This document shows positions 1-8,365 of a stretch of DNA of 26,734 bases, in pieces (within the stretch, counting starts at the first letter, position 1; each line of letters opens with the position of its first letter). The notes under the pieces are model-generated. The model was given only the letters and a program-made list of their open reading frames with translations. It did no database searches and was not told where the DNA came from. The stretch is taken from positions 1 through 26,734 of the forward strand of contig DBEP01000081.1 of NCBI GenBank assembly GCA_002294045.1. Direction: 5' to 3'. The position numbers were made by a program, and so were the translations under genes. The stretch comes from Lachnoclostridium sp. UBA903 (GTDB taxonomy: Bacteria > Bacillota > Clostridia > Lachnospirales > Lachnospiraceae).

Positions 1-633
1 TAATATATTTTGAGTGCACCATATGGTCCAATTGTTCATTGGCTCCCGCTCCCTGCCCATCCACCAGAAATGCTGTTCCAGATAAGGAGTGATGATGCGG
101 GATTCCAGCTCATGGTCGATTCTCTTTACAACGACCGGACTGACCTTATCTAAGGAAGATTTTAATAAATACCGTATCATGGCTAACTGTGCGCCGGTTT
201 CACAGGCAAACAAATCCAGAACCGGCTTTGTGGAATCAGCCAGGATATGATTGGGAGTGTTACGCTCATAACTGTTATGGGGAGGAAGCTGCCAGGCAGT
301 TTCCTCACAGATGGCAAATACTCCGTTAATAATATCATCCGTAAAACGCTCTTTCTTCTCGGCCCATTCCGCCAGAACCAGATTATTCAGCGCATTCCTT
401 CTGGCAAAGTATACATTTTCATAATTTACCCGGTTTCCTGTTCTTATAAAAGACATAAATAAGGTGGCAGGAATGGGGGGATATTGATAATCCAGGTATT
501 TTTCCCCGTTTCTAATGAGTTCTTTTTTTAACGTTTTGCGGGACTCATCCCGGACATTGCCGTCCGGTATGCGGGAATAATAGTCAAAATCCTTTAATTG
601 CCCCGTATACTGTTTCGCAAGTTCATAAAACAT
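1..633 (-). CDS. Heparinase II/III-like polysaccharide lyase, N-terminal part (cut by window edge)
   Basis: The open frame runs from an ATG at 633 to the window edge, 211 codons without a stop. GGGAGGG lies at the right distance upstream, and the start is 14 bp after the response regulator stop, so it is probably the third gene of the minus-strand operon. The translation has helical, aromatic-rich stretches such as EETAWQLPPHNSY, DLFACETGAQLAMIRYLL and WWMGREREPMNNWT, which resemble the alpha/alpha-toroid domain of the heparinase II/III family. Members cleave acidic polysaccharides or oligosaccharides to unsaturated uronyl products. No signal peptide is seen at the N-terminus, so a cytoplasmic enzyme acting on imported oligosaccharide is likely (inference). 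The catalytic half lies outside the window. Family assignment is from memory of sequence style; another toroid lyase or hydrolase is possible. Confidence 0.65.
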   Translation of the reverse strand, partial: MFYELAKQYTGQLKDFDYYSRIPDGNVRDESRKTLKKELIRNGEKYLDYQYPPIPATLFMSFIRTGNRVNYENVYFARRNALNNLVLAEWAEKKERFTDDIINGVFAICEETAWQLPPHNSYERNTPNHILADSTKPVLDLFACETGAQLAMIRYLLKSSLDKVSPVVVKRIDHELESRIITPYLEQHFWWMGREREPMNNWTIWCTQNIL

Positions 634-647
634 ATGGTTTCCCTCCC

Positions 648-2249
648 TTATAATTTTGACTGGAGATATTCCCTGGGGGAACATCCTTCAATCTTTTTGA
701 ATACCTTGCTGAAGTAGAAAGCGCTTTCAAAACCCAGCCGGTCCGCTATTTCATATATTTTTAAATCCTCGGAAATCATCAGCATTTTTGCCCGGGAAAT
801 TTTCTTTTGAGTTATGTAATCGGTAAAGCCGATATCAAAGGTTTTTTTAAACTGTAAGCTTAGATAATTGGGATTAATTCCGAACAGGGCGGCCGTATCG
901 TTTAACGGCAGCTTCTCTTCAATATGCTGGTCAATATAGGATTTTACATTAGTAAGGATAAGGTTTTTATAAGTCTTATGTTTGGATTTCAGTGTTTCGT
1001 ATAAACCGTCCCGTAATAGTTCCATCCATTTGATTACCTGTTCCGTATTAACCTGCTTATAGATTGACTGATAACCGTCCGGGTAACCCTTAAATATTTC
1101 AGCGACTGTTTTCTCTCCTTCGGGCAGCAGGGAGATGGCAAGATGCAATATATTTGAGGTAGCGTCAATGGCTTGCAGGTATTTGGCCGGATGCATCTTA
1201 AATAAATGGATAATTTCCGTTAAAGTATTCATAAGAATCTCAGGGTCAAACTCTTCGAAGGCTTTCAGCAAAGCCTCCTTAAAGAGTCCCATATGAAATG
1301 TATTTTTACCGAAATTTCCATTGGAGGAACAAAAATCTTCATAAAACACAATGGGATTATCTTCTCTGCAATAGGACTTAAGCTGCCGTGCCTCCTGATA
1401 CGAATCGGAAATTGCAAGAGGAGTAAAACAAATATTCCCGACACAGGAACGAATCGTTACATTAAAATAATTATGTACCATGGAAAAAGCGGATTGCAAG
1501 GCTTCGGTAATTCTCTGTCTGCTGCATTTATTATTGTCATTATCAATGCAGAAAATTATGCAGAAATGCTTTAAATCCAGGGAAGACAGGTAGCAGGGAA
1601 TATATTTTGCAATAATTTCCCGAAGCATCTGAATGGTGCTGTAATACAGCTTTATCAGCCTGGCCTGTTCCATGGATTCGGAATCCGATATGGTTATGCT
1701 GCAAAAGGAAACAATATAGGATTTTGCGGTAAAGTTTAATTTCAAATCTTTGGCCTGCAGCCAAAATTGGCTCTCGCTTTCGAAAAGGTTATGCAGCAGG
1801 GAAATAAAGAATTTTTCATAGAAGTTATGAATATGAGTCTTTGCATCCGCAGGCACCGTATGCTCATACTCCCGGACTATGTTTAGCGCCTTTTTTATGG
1901 TTTGTTCCAAAATATCGGCGGTTAATTCAAGCTTTATCAGATAATCAATGATACCGTATTTTACGGCCTCTTTAATAAAGGGGAATTCCTCATAGCTGGT
2001 TAATATAATAAACAGAGGAAATTTCCCGTATATTTCCTGACAGGTTTTAATCAGCTTAAGACCGTCCATAGTAGGCATTTTAATATCCGTTATGACAATC
2101 TGGGGAGAGTGCTGTTTAATGAGCTCTAAAGCCTGCTTTCCGTTAAATGCGGCGGCGCAGACTTCAAGGCCGTAATCTTTCCAGTTCAGCATGGACTTAA
2201 TACCTACCTGAACTAAAGGCTCATCATCTACAATTAATAATTTTATCAT
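648..2249 (-). CDS. YesN-like response regulator with AraC-type DNA-binding domain
   Basis: The protein begins MIKLLIVDDEPLV. The receiver domain covers about residues 1-120, with acidic D8/D9 and phospho-acceptor D55 in the motif ITDIKMP. A long middle region follows, and the last 100 residues form an AraC/XylS double helix-turn-helix (NDTAALFGINPNYLSLQFKK and later YEIADRLGFESAFYFSKVFK). It should bind DNA after phosphorylation by the kinase encoded 50 bp upstream. I chose the ATG at 2249 because GGAG sits 6 bp before it and the receiver starts there; the frame is open to 2270. By family habit it activates the divergent sugar transporter and perhaps its own operon (inference). About 533 aa, normal for YesN proteins. 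Confidence 0.9.
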   Translation of the reverse strand: MIKLLIVDDEPLVQVGIKSMLNWKDYGLEVCAAAFNGKQALELIKQHSPQIVITDIKMPTMDGLKLIKTCQEIYGKFPLFIILTSYEEFPFIKEAVKYGIIDYLIKLELTADILEQTIKKALNIVREYEHTVPADAKTHIHNFYEKFFISLLHNLFESESQFWLQAKDLKLNFTAKSYIVSFCSITISDSESMEQARLIKLYYSTIQMLREIIAKYIPCYLSSLDLKHFCIIFCIDNDNNKCSRQRITEALQSAFSMVHNYFNVTIRSCVGNICFTPLAISDSYQEARQLKSYCREDNPIVFYEDFCSSNGNFGKNTFHMGLFKEALLKAFEEFDPEILMNTLTEIIHLFKMHPAKYLQAIDATSNILHLAISLLPEGEKTVAEIFKGYPDGYQSIYKQVNTEQVIKWMELLRDGLYETLKSKHKTYKNLILTNVKSYIDQHIEEKLPLNDTAALFGINPNYLSLQFKKTFDIGFTDYITQKKISRAKMLMISEDLKIYEIADRLGFESAFYFSKVFKKIEGCSPREYLQSKL

Positions 2250-2299
2250 ACTAATCTCCATTCTGCGCAAGTTTTACGACTTCATGTGGCTTTGTACGG

Positions 2300-4132
2300 C
2301 TAATCCGCTTTCATATCAGGCTCCGTAATAATATAGGGAATTGTAATCGTTATAATGGTATACCTGCCGGGCTCACTTGAAATGGTTAATCCATATTCAG
2401 GTCCAAAAGTATATTGAATACGGTGTTTTACATTATTAATACCTAATTTTTTAAAGAATTCCGATTTATTTTTGGAATTACCTTCAAGAGTTTCTTTAAT
2501 TTGTTCCTCGTTCATTCCGATTCCGTTATCCTTTATTTCAATCCTGATTTTATCCTCTTCATGACGCCGGATGTTTATTGATATGAAACCGGATTCACCT
2601 TTAGGCTCGATTCCATGGAAAATAGCATTTTCCACCATGGGCTGCAGGGTAAATTTTAATATCCGGCAACGATATAAATCATCACACTCTATATTATATT
2701 CCAGAGATATGGTGCCTCCGTAACGGTACTTTTGTATCAGAAAGTAATTATCCAGCAGGGCGATTTCTTCCCGTATGGTATAAATCTGCTGCATGTCTTT
2801 GGATATAGCACGCATCAATCTGGAAAGGGAGGTTGTCATTTCGGCAATACCCGTTGCATTTTGAATGGTGGCCATCCATTTAATGGAATTTAAGGTATTA
2901 TATAAAAAATGCGGATTAATCTGACTTTGCAGTATCTGATATTCCAATTCCTGTTTTTCTTTTTCCGATTCAATCCGGGTATCCATTAAATCCACGATAT
3001 CCGTTGACAAAGTGTTTATTCCTTTGCCTATCTCGCCTAATTCATTGTCCCATTCAATGCCGGAATCATGGGAAAAATCGCCCTGTGCAATGAGCTTTAT
3101 TTTATGGTTTATCTTTCGCAGGGGAACGCTGATTAACTTATTGAGGTAATAGGTAAGGGAAAAACCTAATCCGATTACAATGAAACTGGTAAGGGCGATA
3201 AGGAGAATATAAACCTTTTTCTGCTGTGCAAATTGGATTTCGGATAAGCTTTGGGTTAAATACCAGCCATCCAGGGAGGAGCCTACGGTTACCATGGTAT
3301 GTTTGACTCCGTTTTCGTCTTTTACATCCACCACGGAATATTTATCTGACTGAATGGCCCCGGAGTCCAATATAGGATGGGAGGGATATATCCGGATATA
3401 TTTGCCGTTTTTGATGTGATAAGTTTTATCCTGTATGGTTAAATACAGGCTGCTGTCATTTGGGAGTTTATAATTCTCAATGGATCTTGTCAGCAAATTG
3501 CTGGATACGGATATAAAACACCAGCCGATTTCTTTGGAAGCATAGGGATAATAAACCGGACCGATGATGGGAATAATCTGGGCTTCGGAATCCTCACTGA
3601 AAGGATCGGTTACCAGTCCGGCCCATGTATCCGTGGAACTGTGGTACAAAGAGTCAAAATATGGCTGGGCTTCAATGGTATCAACAACTGAAGTTTTAAA
3701 AGACGTTACGGAAGCAAACTGCAGATAATTTTTATTAAAGTTACTGATTATTACGCGGTCTATATATATGCTGGAACGGTTGTTGCGGTATTCTTCCCTT
3801 AAGCGGTTCCAGGCAAGGTTCACTTCCTTGTAGTATGTATTTTTATCGTAATATTTCGGGGCAGGATTCTGCAGGGTCGATTCCAGATACTTTGATATCT
3901 GAAAATTGGAGGAACACCACTTGGATAAGGTTATAACGGGTGCCATATCACTGGAAATGGTATTCATGATTAATTGCAGGTTATACTTGGTTGACTGGCT
4001 TAAACTTTGCAGTAACAGGTGCTGAAAGGTACCAAGACAGATGGAAGCAATTAAAATGGTAATCACTAATGTGAAAACGGTTGAAATCCGTATAATTTTG
4101 AACTTAATGCCATGGAATACATATTTTTTCAT
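2300..4132 (-). CDS. YesM-like membrane sensor histidine kinase
   Basis: 610 aa. A first membrane helix lies near residues 16-36, an extracytoplasmic sensor region (probably a dCache fold) near 37-305, and a second helix near 308-330. A HAMP linker follows to about 385, then a His_kinase domain with phospho-acceptor H408 in SQINPHFLYNTLNS. The ATP-binding domain shows the N box PMVENAIFHG (N502) and the G box DNGIGM (D535). This is the LytS/YesM class, which pairs with AraC-type regulators such as the next gene. It begins the minus-strand operon: AGGAGG precedes the ATG and a consensus promoter lies at 4176-4204. The ligand is probably a carbohydrate, judging from the divergent importer and downstream lyase (inference). 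Confidence 0.92.
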   Translation of the reverse strand: MKKYVFHGIKFKIIRISTVFTLVITILIASICLGTFQHLLLQSLSQSTKYNLQLIMNTISSDMAPVITLSKWCSSNFQISKYLESTLQNPAPKYYDKNTYYKEVNLAWNRLREEYRNNRSSIYIDRVIISNFNKNYLQFASVTSFKTSVVDTIEAQPYFDSLYHSSTDTWAGLVTDPFSEDSEAQIIPIIGPVYYPYASKEIGWCFISVSSNLLTRSIENYKLPNDSSLYLTIQDKTYHIKNGKYIRIYPSHPILDSGAIQSDKYSVVDVKDENGVKHTMVTVGSSLDGWYLTQSLSEIQFAQQKKVYILLIALTSFIVIGLGFSLTYYLNKLISVPLRKINHKIKLIAQGDFSHDSGIEWDNELGEIGKGINTLSTDIVDLMDTRIESEKEKQELEYQILQSQINPHFLYNTLNSIKWMATIQNATGIAEMTTSLSRLMRAISKDMQQIYTIREEIALLDNYFLIQKYRYGGTISLEYNIECDDLYRCRILKFTLQPMVENAIFHGIEPKGESGFISINIRRHEEDKIRIEIKDNGIGMNEEQIKETLEGNSKNKSEFFKKLGINNVKHRIQYTFGPEYGLTISSEPGRYTIITITIPYIITEPDMKAD

Positions 4133-4175
4133 AATTACCTCCTGTTAAGGATAAGCTTACCGCTGCTTAATAAAG

Positions 4176-4204
4176 ATTGTAAACACTAAAATAATAATTG
4201 TCAA
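4176..4204 (-). promoter_or_regulatory. Vegetative promoter of the kinase-regulator operon
   Basis: On the minus strand, TTGACA (4204-4199) and TACAAT (4181-4176) are separated by 17 bp. Transcription would begin near 4170 and give a short leader before the kinase ATG at 4132. Hexamers and spacing are near the sigma-A consensus, so the two-component system may be expressed at a basal level without its inducer. Confidence 0.75.
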
Positions 4205-4342
4205 TCTATAACAATTGCGAATCCGGGACAGAAGCAGTCAGAAAATAATCCGGCAGGAGGAAAGGCAGGTTCGGATGCAGTTGCCTGATTTTGCAGGGCA
4301 AGAACCCATATAATATTGTAAAACTCCAAAAATTATTTATAA

Positions 4343-4480
4343 CGGAATGAAAACCGGACAACTCCGGCTTTCACTCCCGGAGGCGGGATTCGTTATGTCT
4401 GGGGAACCTTTGTTGAAAATATTACCGGTATGGAAGAAAAATTACATGTTTATCAGACAGGGCGTATTTATGCAGAATAA
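4343..4480 (+). pseudogene. Remnant ORF, protein C-terminus of unknown family
   Basis: This 45-codon open frame follows a TAA at 4340-4342, has no ATG with a ribosome site at its front, and ends in TAA. It encodes TPGGGIRYVWGTFVEN, then a stretch ending KLHVYQTGRIYAE. Glycine/aromatic content and codon choice look like the end of a real protein rather than random intergenic sequence. It lies in the divergent control region between the kinase operon and the transporter. I read it as the tail of a lost gene, perhaps carbohydrate-related. I cannot name the family. A chance ORF is the alternative. Confidence 0.45.
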
Positions 4481-4532
4481 AAAGTGAATTATTTTCAATA
4501 AATATTCCATGTTGCCGGATTCCTATATGTAT

Positions 4533-4538
4533 TATAAT
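4533..4538 (+). promoter_or_regulatory. Possible -10 box for the sugar transporter operon
   Basis: TATAAT lies about 90 bp upstream of the solute-binding protein gene and has no good -35 hexamer at 17 bp (TTGCCG sits at a short 15-bp spacing). A weak -35 fits a promoter that needs an activator such as the YesN-like regulator (inference). The rest of 4133-4625 holds the minus-strand promoter and the remnant ORF; I see no other feature there. Confidence 0.35.
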
Positions 4539-4625
4539 TTGAGTACGGTAAATCGGAAGAATACATAAGTTGGTTCCAAACATTGTATAAAGGAATTTAC
4601 CAGGAAAAATATTGGGAGGTATTTT

Positions 4626-5960
4626 ATGAAAAATCTGAAAAAAGTTTTAAGCCTGGTGTTACTGCTGTCAGTGGTATTAACCATGGTTTCCGGATGCGGC
4701 TCCAAAGGAGACGGCGATACGGCAAAGGAAGCCGCCGGGACAGAAGCAAATACGGATAAAGATTCCGGAGGGGTATCGGAGAAATCGACTAAAATAAAAT
4801 GGGCGGTCTGGGATATTGCGTTAACTACATATTACCAGCCGCTGATTGATGCTTATACAGCCAAAAACCCTGATGTTGAAATTGAAATGGTGGACCTTGG
4901 TTCACAGGATTATATGACTGCTTTGGCAACTCAGCTGGCAGGTAAAGACACCGATTTTGACGTAGTGCTTGTGAAAGATATGCCGGGATATTCTAATCTG
5001 GTCTCTAAAAATGTTCTGGAAACGGTGGATACAAGCAGTATGGATTTATCCGTATACAGCGGTGTTGCGGAACAGATTCTGGTAAATGATAAGCTGTATG
5101 CACTACCCTTCCGGAGTGATTTCTGGGTATTGTTTTATAACAAAGATATTTTTGACGCAGCCGGTGTTGCTTATCCTGCTAATGATATGACTCTGGAACA
5201 ATATGACCAGCTTGCCAGGGCAGTAACGAAAACGGACCTGGGTAATGAAATATATGGTTCCCATTACCATGTCTGGCGTTCAACCGTCCAATTATTTGGC
5301 GTATTGGATGGAAAGAATACCATTGTTGACGGTAATTATGATTTCTTAAAACCATATTATGAAATGGTTCTGGCAGAGCAAAAAGACGGTACATGCCAGG
5401 ATTATGCCACATTAAAGACCAGCAATCTGCATTATTCCGCTGCTTTTGCCCAGGGCAACGTTGCCATGCTGAATATGGGTACATGGTTTATTCCTACGTT
5501 AATAGACAAGATAAAGTCAGGAGAGTTCTCAGATATTAAGAATTGGGGACTGGTTAAGTATCCTCATCCCGAAGGGGTTGAAGCAGGCACTACATTAGGA
5601 ACAATTACCACAATCGCCGTTACGGCAGCTTCTAAAAATAAAGAGATTGCAGCAGATTTCATGAAATTTGTAGGCGGTCCGGAAGGGGCGGAAGTGATTG
5701 CTGAAACCGGTACTTTCCCTGCAATTAAGACGGATGCAGTCTTAACTGCCATATCCGGCCTGGAAGGGTTCCCGTCGGACGCAGAAAGCCTGGAAGCATT
5801 GAAGACGGTTAAAACTTATCTGGAAATGCCGCTTCATGAAAAGAGTGCTGAGATTGAAACCGTGTTAAATGACGGACATGATTATATTATGACCGAGACA
5901 AAGACGATTGAGGAAGGTATAACCTACATGAACGAAGAAGTATCCAAGATACTTAAGTAG
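4626..5960 (+). CDS. Carbohydrate ABC transporter solute-binding lipoprotein
   Basis: 444 aa. The N-terminus is a lipoprotein signal: basic KNLKK, a hydrophobic core, and lipobox VSGC with the lipidated cysteine at residue 24. A low-complexity Gly/Ala/Glu/Lys linker follows, then a family-1 extracellular solute-binding fold (AVWDIALTTYYQPLIDAYTAKNPD, later LPFRSDFWVLFYNKDIFDAAG). It would be anchored outside the membrane and deliver a sugar or oligosaccharide to the two permeases encoded downstream. GGGAGG precedes the ATG. No ATPase gene is in the cluster, so a shared MsmX-type ATPase elsewhere probably drives uptake (inference from related systems). Its position opposite a YesMN pair and a lyase suggests a uronic-acid-containing oligosaccharide as substrate. 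Confidence 0.9.
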   Translation: MKNLKKVLSLVLLLSVVLTMVSGCGSKGDGDTAKEAAGTEANTDKDSGGVSEKSTKIKWAVWDIALTTYYQPLIDAYTAKNPDVEIEMVDLGSQDYMTALATQLAGKDTDFDVVLVKDMPGYSNLVSKNVLETVDTSSMDLSVYSGVAEQILVNDKLYALPFRSDFWVLFYNKDIFDAAGVAYPANDMTLEQYDQLARAVTKTDLGNEIYGSHYHVWRSTVQLFGVLDGKNTIVDGNYDFLKPYYEMVLAEQKDGTCQDYATLKTSNLHYSAAFAQGNVAMLNMGTWFIPTLIDKIKSGEFSDIKNWGLVKYPHPEGVEAGTTLGTITTIAVTAASKNKEIAADFMKFVGGPEGAEVIAETGTFPAIKTDAVLTAISGLEGFPSDAESLEALKTVKTYLEMPLHEKSAEIETVLNDGHDYIMTETKTIEEGITYMNEEVSKILK

Positions 5961-6003
5961 GCAGAGCTTCGTAATGTAAGAAAAAAAGAGGGGTTTTGAA
6001 TAT

Positions 6004-6063
6004 AGGGGTTGTTGCATATTCCGGGCGGAAGCCGGGTAAACATTAAATTTTGCAACAGCCCCT
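6004..6063 (+). promoter_or_regulatory. Intra-operon stem-loop between binding-protein and permease genes
   Basis: The arms 6005-6016 (GGGGTTGTTGCA) and 6051-6062 (TGCAACAGCCCC) pair over 12 bp with one G-U pair, and A6004/T6063 add a pair. The 34-nt loop is itself rich in CCGG/GCCGGG. There is no U-tract, so it is less a terminator than an RNA-stabilising or processing element. Such hairpins after binding-protein genes keep that message more abundant than the permease message (established for other ABC operons; inferred here). Confidence 0.6.
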
Positions 6064-6110
6064 GTCTATTTAGAGGAAAAGGAGGAAAGCCATTTTCCGG
6101 CTTATAAAAG

Positions 6111-7058
6111 ATGAGGAAGAATAAAAATTCTCCTGAAAAGGAGCGTCAAAAGAATATGAAATCGGGGGCCTTTTTCGGCCGTGAAACCAAGAGGAATTTA
6201 ATTGCCTACTCTTTTATTGCCCCCAACTTTATCGGATTTGCGGTATTTACTTTGGGACCGATTTTATTTGCCTTTGTATTGGCATTTATGTCATGGGACG
6301 GCAATAATCCCATTCATTTTGTGGGTTTGGGCAATTTTATTAAGCTTGGGGAAGATTCCAGATTTAAAGTTGCCTTTATCAACACAATTGTTTATTGTGC
6401 CGTAACGGTGCCATTGACCTTGTCAGCGGCACTTCTGCTTGCCATAGTATTAAATCAGAAAATAATCGGGAGAAATTTCTTCCGTACCATAAGCTTTTTT
6501 CCGTATGTAGCCTCTCTGGTAGCTGTTGCGGCGGTGTGGAATATGATATTCAGTCCGGGTGCCGGTATAGTAAATGTCGCCTTAAATTATTTGGGAGTGG
6601 CTAAGGAGAATCTGCCCAGATGGGCGGCAGATGCAAAATGGGCAATGCTGACCGTCGTTTTATTCAGTGTATGGAAATCCATGGGATATTATATGGTAAT
6701 CTATCTGGCCGGACTTCAGGGTATTCCCGGGGAATTATATGAAGCCTCCGGTCTGGACGGCGCAAATATGTGGCAGAAATTCAGGTTTATAACCTGGCCT
6801 CAATTGAAACCGACTACCTTTTTCGTTATTATAATTTTAGTGATTAACAGCTTTAAAGTGTATGACCAGGTCTACATGATAACCCAGGGCGGACCGGGTA
6901 CCTCCACCTTAGTTATGGTATATCATATCTATCAGACGGCTTTTGTTACCTCTTCAAATTATGGTTATGCCAGTGCAATTTCAATGGTTCTTTTTGCCAT
7001 GGTGCTTTTGGTAACCTTAATACAGTTCCGAGGTGAAAAAAACTATGAGAATGCATGA
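6111..7058 (+). CDS. Sugar ABC transporter permease, MalF/UgpA type
   Basis: 315 aa with about six membrane helices, the first at GFAVFTLGPILFAFVLAFM. The EAA loop that contacts the ATPase is seen as YEASGLDGANMWQKFRFITW, followed by P. It forms a heterodimeric channel with the next permease. The start is uncertain. The ATG at 6111 is 25 bp from the strong AGGAGG, and a TAA lies in frame just upstream. A second ATG at 6156 (MKSGAFFGR) has AAAAGGAG 12 bp upstream and is a real alternative. The N-terminus before the first helix is charged and cytoplasmic either way. Confidence 0.9.
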   Translation: MRKNKNSPEKERQKNMKSGAFFGRETKRNLIAYSFIAPNFIGFAVFTLGPILFAFVLAFMSWDGNNPIHFVGLGNFIKLGEDSRFKVAFINTIVYCAVTVPLTLSAALLLAIVLNQKIIGRNFFRTISFFPYVASLVAVAAVWNMIFSPGAGIVNVALNYLGVAKENLPRWAADAKWAMLTVVLFSVWKSMGYYMVIYLAGLQGIPGELYEASGLDGANMWQKFRFITWPQLKPTTFFVIIILVINSFKVYDQVYMITQGGPGTSTLVMVYHIYQTAFVTSSNYGYASAISMVLFAMVLLVTLIQFRGEKNYENA

Positions 7059-7090
7059 CTTATGCAATTAAAAGATAGGAGGGTATAACC

Positions 7091-7927
7091 ATGAAACATA
7101 CAAACATAAAACCTGCAGTAAGAAAAGTATTACTTTATATAACACTGCTCATGATTGCATTTATCATGCTGATTCCTTTTGCATGGATGCTTTCCGCATC
7201 GCTGAAGTATGACAAGGATGTATTTACGGTGCCCATTCAATGGATTCCCAAAGAACCGAGATGGCAGAACTATATAGAGATATGGAATAAGATACCGCTG
7301 CTGCAATTTGTACTCAACACGACAAAACTGACCCTTATTGTAACGGTACTGCAATTGTTAACAAGCAGTTTCGCGGCTTATGCATTATCCAAGCTGGACT
7401 TTAAGTATAAGAATATCCTGTTTATGGCTTACATATCAACCATTGCGGTTCCCTGGCAGGTATATATGGTGCCCCAGTTTATGATGATGCGTTCGCTGGG
7501 GCTTAATGATACGCATCTGGCTATTATAATACTTCAGGCTTTCTCGGCCTTCGGGGTATTTATGATGAGACAGTTCTATCAGGGCATTCCGGATTCCCTT
7601 TGTGAGGCGGCCAGAATCGACGGAATGAACGAATACAGGATTTACGGTAAGATTATGCTTCCTCTGTCTAAACCGGCCCTGTCCACATTGGTGATATTTA
7701 CCTTTGTCTCTACCTGGAATGATTTCCTGGGACCAAGTATCTATCTGACAACCCAAAGCAAAAAGACAATTCAGATTGGCTTAAGGATGTTTATAGGGCA
7801 ATATTCATCGGATTATGGCCTGATTATGGCAGCATCAGTTATTTCATTAATCCCCGTGGTAATCGTATTTCTGGCACTTCAGAAATATTTTGTGGAGGGA
7901 ATAGCGGCGACAGGCATTAAGGGTTAA
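7091..7927 (+). CDS. Sugar ABC transporter permease, MalG/UgpE type
   Basis: 278 aa, six predicted membrane helices. An early helix includes LLMIAFIMLIPFAWML, and the conserved EAA loop is CEAARIDGMNEYRIYGKIML, then PL. It completes the membrane channel with the preceding permease. AGGAGGG sits 7 bp before the ATG and the gap from the previous gene is 32 bp, so the two are translated from one message. The C-terminus GIAATGIKG is typical of the family. No terminator follows directly; the open frame at 7937-8080 comes next. Confidence 0.92.
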   Translation: MKHTNIKPAVRKVLLYITLLMIAFIMLIPFAWMLSASLKYDKDVFTVPIQWIPKEPRWQNYIEIWNKIPLLQFVLNTTKLTLIVTVLQLLTSSFAAYALSKLDFKYKNILFMAYISTIAVPWQVYMVPQFMMMRSLGLNDTHLAIIILQAFSAFGVFMMRQFYQGIPDSLCEAARIDGMNEYRIYGKIMLPLSKPALSTLVIFTFVSTWNDFLGPSIYLTTQSKKTIQIGLRMFIGQYSSDYGLIMAASVISLIPVVIVFLALQKYFVEGIAATGIKG

Positions 7928-7936
7928 GCGGATTAA

Positions 7937-8080
7937 TATAATTCAGGAAGAACGGTTAAGACAGGGGGAAAATTTTTATTTGAATTGAAATGGGATATGG
8001 AGCGGACCTATAAACACGTTATTTTTAAAGATTCCATTGATTGGAATTATATGCGGGGTGATGACCTGGAGTATTATTAA
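7937..8080 (+). pseudogene. Remnant ORF downstream of the transporter, protein fragment of unknown family
   Basis: A 47-codon open frame begins after an in-frame TAA at 7934-7936 and ends in TAA. It lacks an ATG with a ribosome site at its front. The translation includes KFLFELKWDMERTYK and then KDSIDWNYMRGDDLEYY, which looks like real protein. The IDWNY...DDLEY string recalls the WN/DPE-type motif of heparinase-like lyases, but I cannot prove this. It sits where a lyase or hydrolase gene often follows such transporters. I read it as a gene remnant that may mark a deletion. Chance is the alternative. Confidence 0.45.
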
Positions 8081-8237
8081 AGAATCCTAGATTAACAAAT
8101 AATATTGATATAGAAAATATACCGTTTGCTTCACTAAGTAGAAAGAATTTGATAAAATAATTTTAATAACTAATATAAAAAAATTATATGGTTAAAATAA
8201 ATAAGAGTAATAATATATAACTGTTACTCAAAATATC

Positions 8238-8266
8238 TTGCATTATTTCTAAAGATGTTTTATAAT
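8238..8266 (+). promoter_or_regulatory. Promoter of the antisense (antitoxin) RNA
   Basis: TTGCAT (8238-8243), a 17-bp spacer, then a perfect TATAAT (8261-8266). Transcription should begin near 8273. No coding sequence follows. The next strong signal is the terminator at 8322-8365, so the product is a short untranslated RNA. Confidence 0.8.
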
Positions 8267-8277
8267 CAAGATAGAAA

Positions 8278-8307
8278 TAATCAAAGGACCTTGCGGGCCA
8301 TTGATTA
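8278..8307 (-). terminator. Possible terminator of the toxin mRNA
   Basis: TAATCAA (8278-8284) and TTGATTA (8301-8307) pair, and GG/CC then CC/GG continue the stem around a TTGC loop. On the minus strand a U-containing stretch (TTTCTATCTT) follows. The stem is good but the U-tract is weak. It would end the toxin message about 80 nt after its stop codon, just past the 5' end of the antisense RNA. Confidence 0.5.
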
Positions 8308-8321
8308 CCCAATCAGTGTTG

Positions 8322-8365
8322 AATAGCTATCCGTCGACTGCCAGGAAGAGGATAGCTATTTTTTT
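8322..8365 (+). terminator. Intrinsic terminator of the antisense RNA
   Basis: AATAGCTATCC (8322-8332) pairs exactly with GGATAGCTATT (8350-8360) across a 17-nt loop, and seven T residues (8359-8365) follow. The right arm contains the toxin stop codon (8356-8358, minus strand), so the stem is shared by both transcripts. Confidence 0.85.

Larger units (their letters stand above)
8273..8365 (+). ncRNA. Antisense RNA, predicted antitoxin of a type I toxin-antitoxin pair
   Basis: A 93-nt unit is defined by a consensus promoter on the left and a strong intrinsic terminator on the right, with no ORF of note inside. It is antisense to the 3' end and 3' untranslated region of the toxin message on the minus strand. 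The overlap includes the toxin stop codon, which lies in the right arm of its terminator stem. This 3'-overlapping arrangement is known for TxpA/RatA-like and other Firmicute type I systems. It would act by base pairing that leads to mRNA decay or blocked translation (established for the type, inferred here). The exact ends are predictions. Confidence 0.72.

Noticed and set aside
247..462. 71-codon plus-strand ORF inside the lyase gene
   Set aside because: It lies opposite an uninterrupted 211-codon frame with a good start and protein-like sequence on the minus strand.
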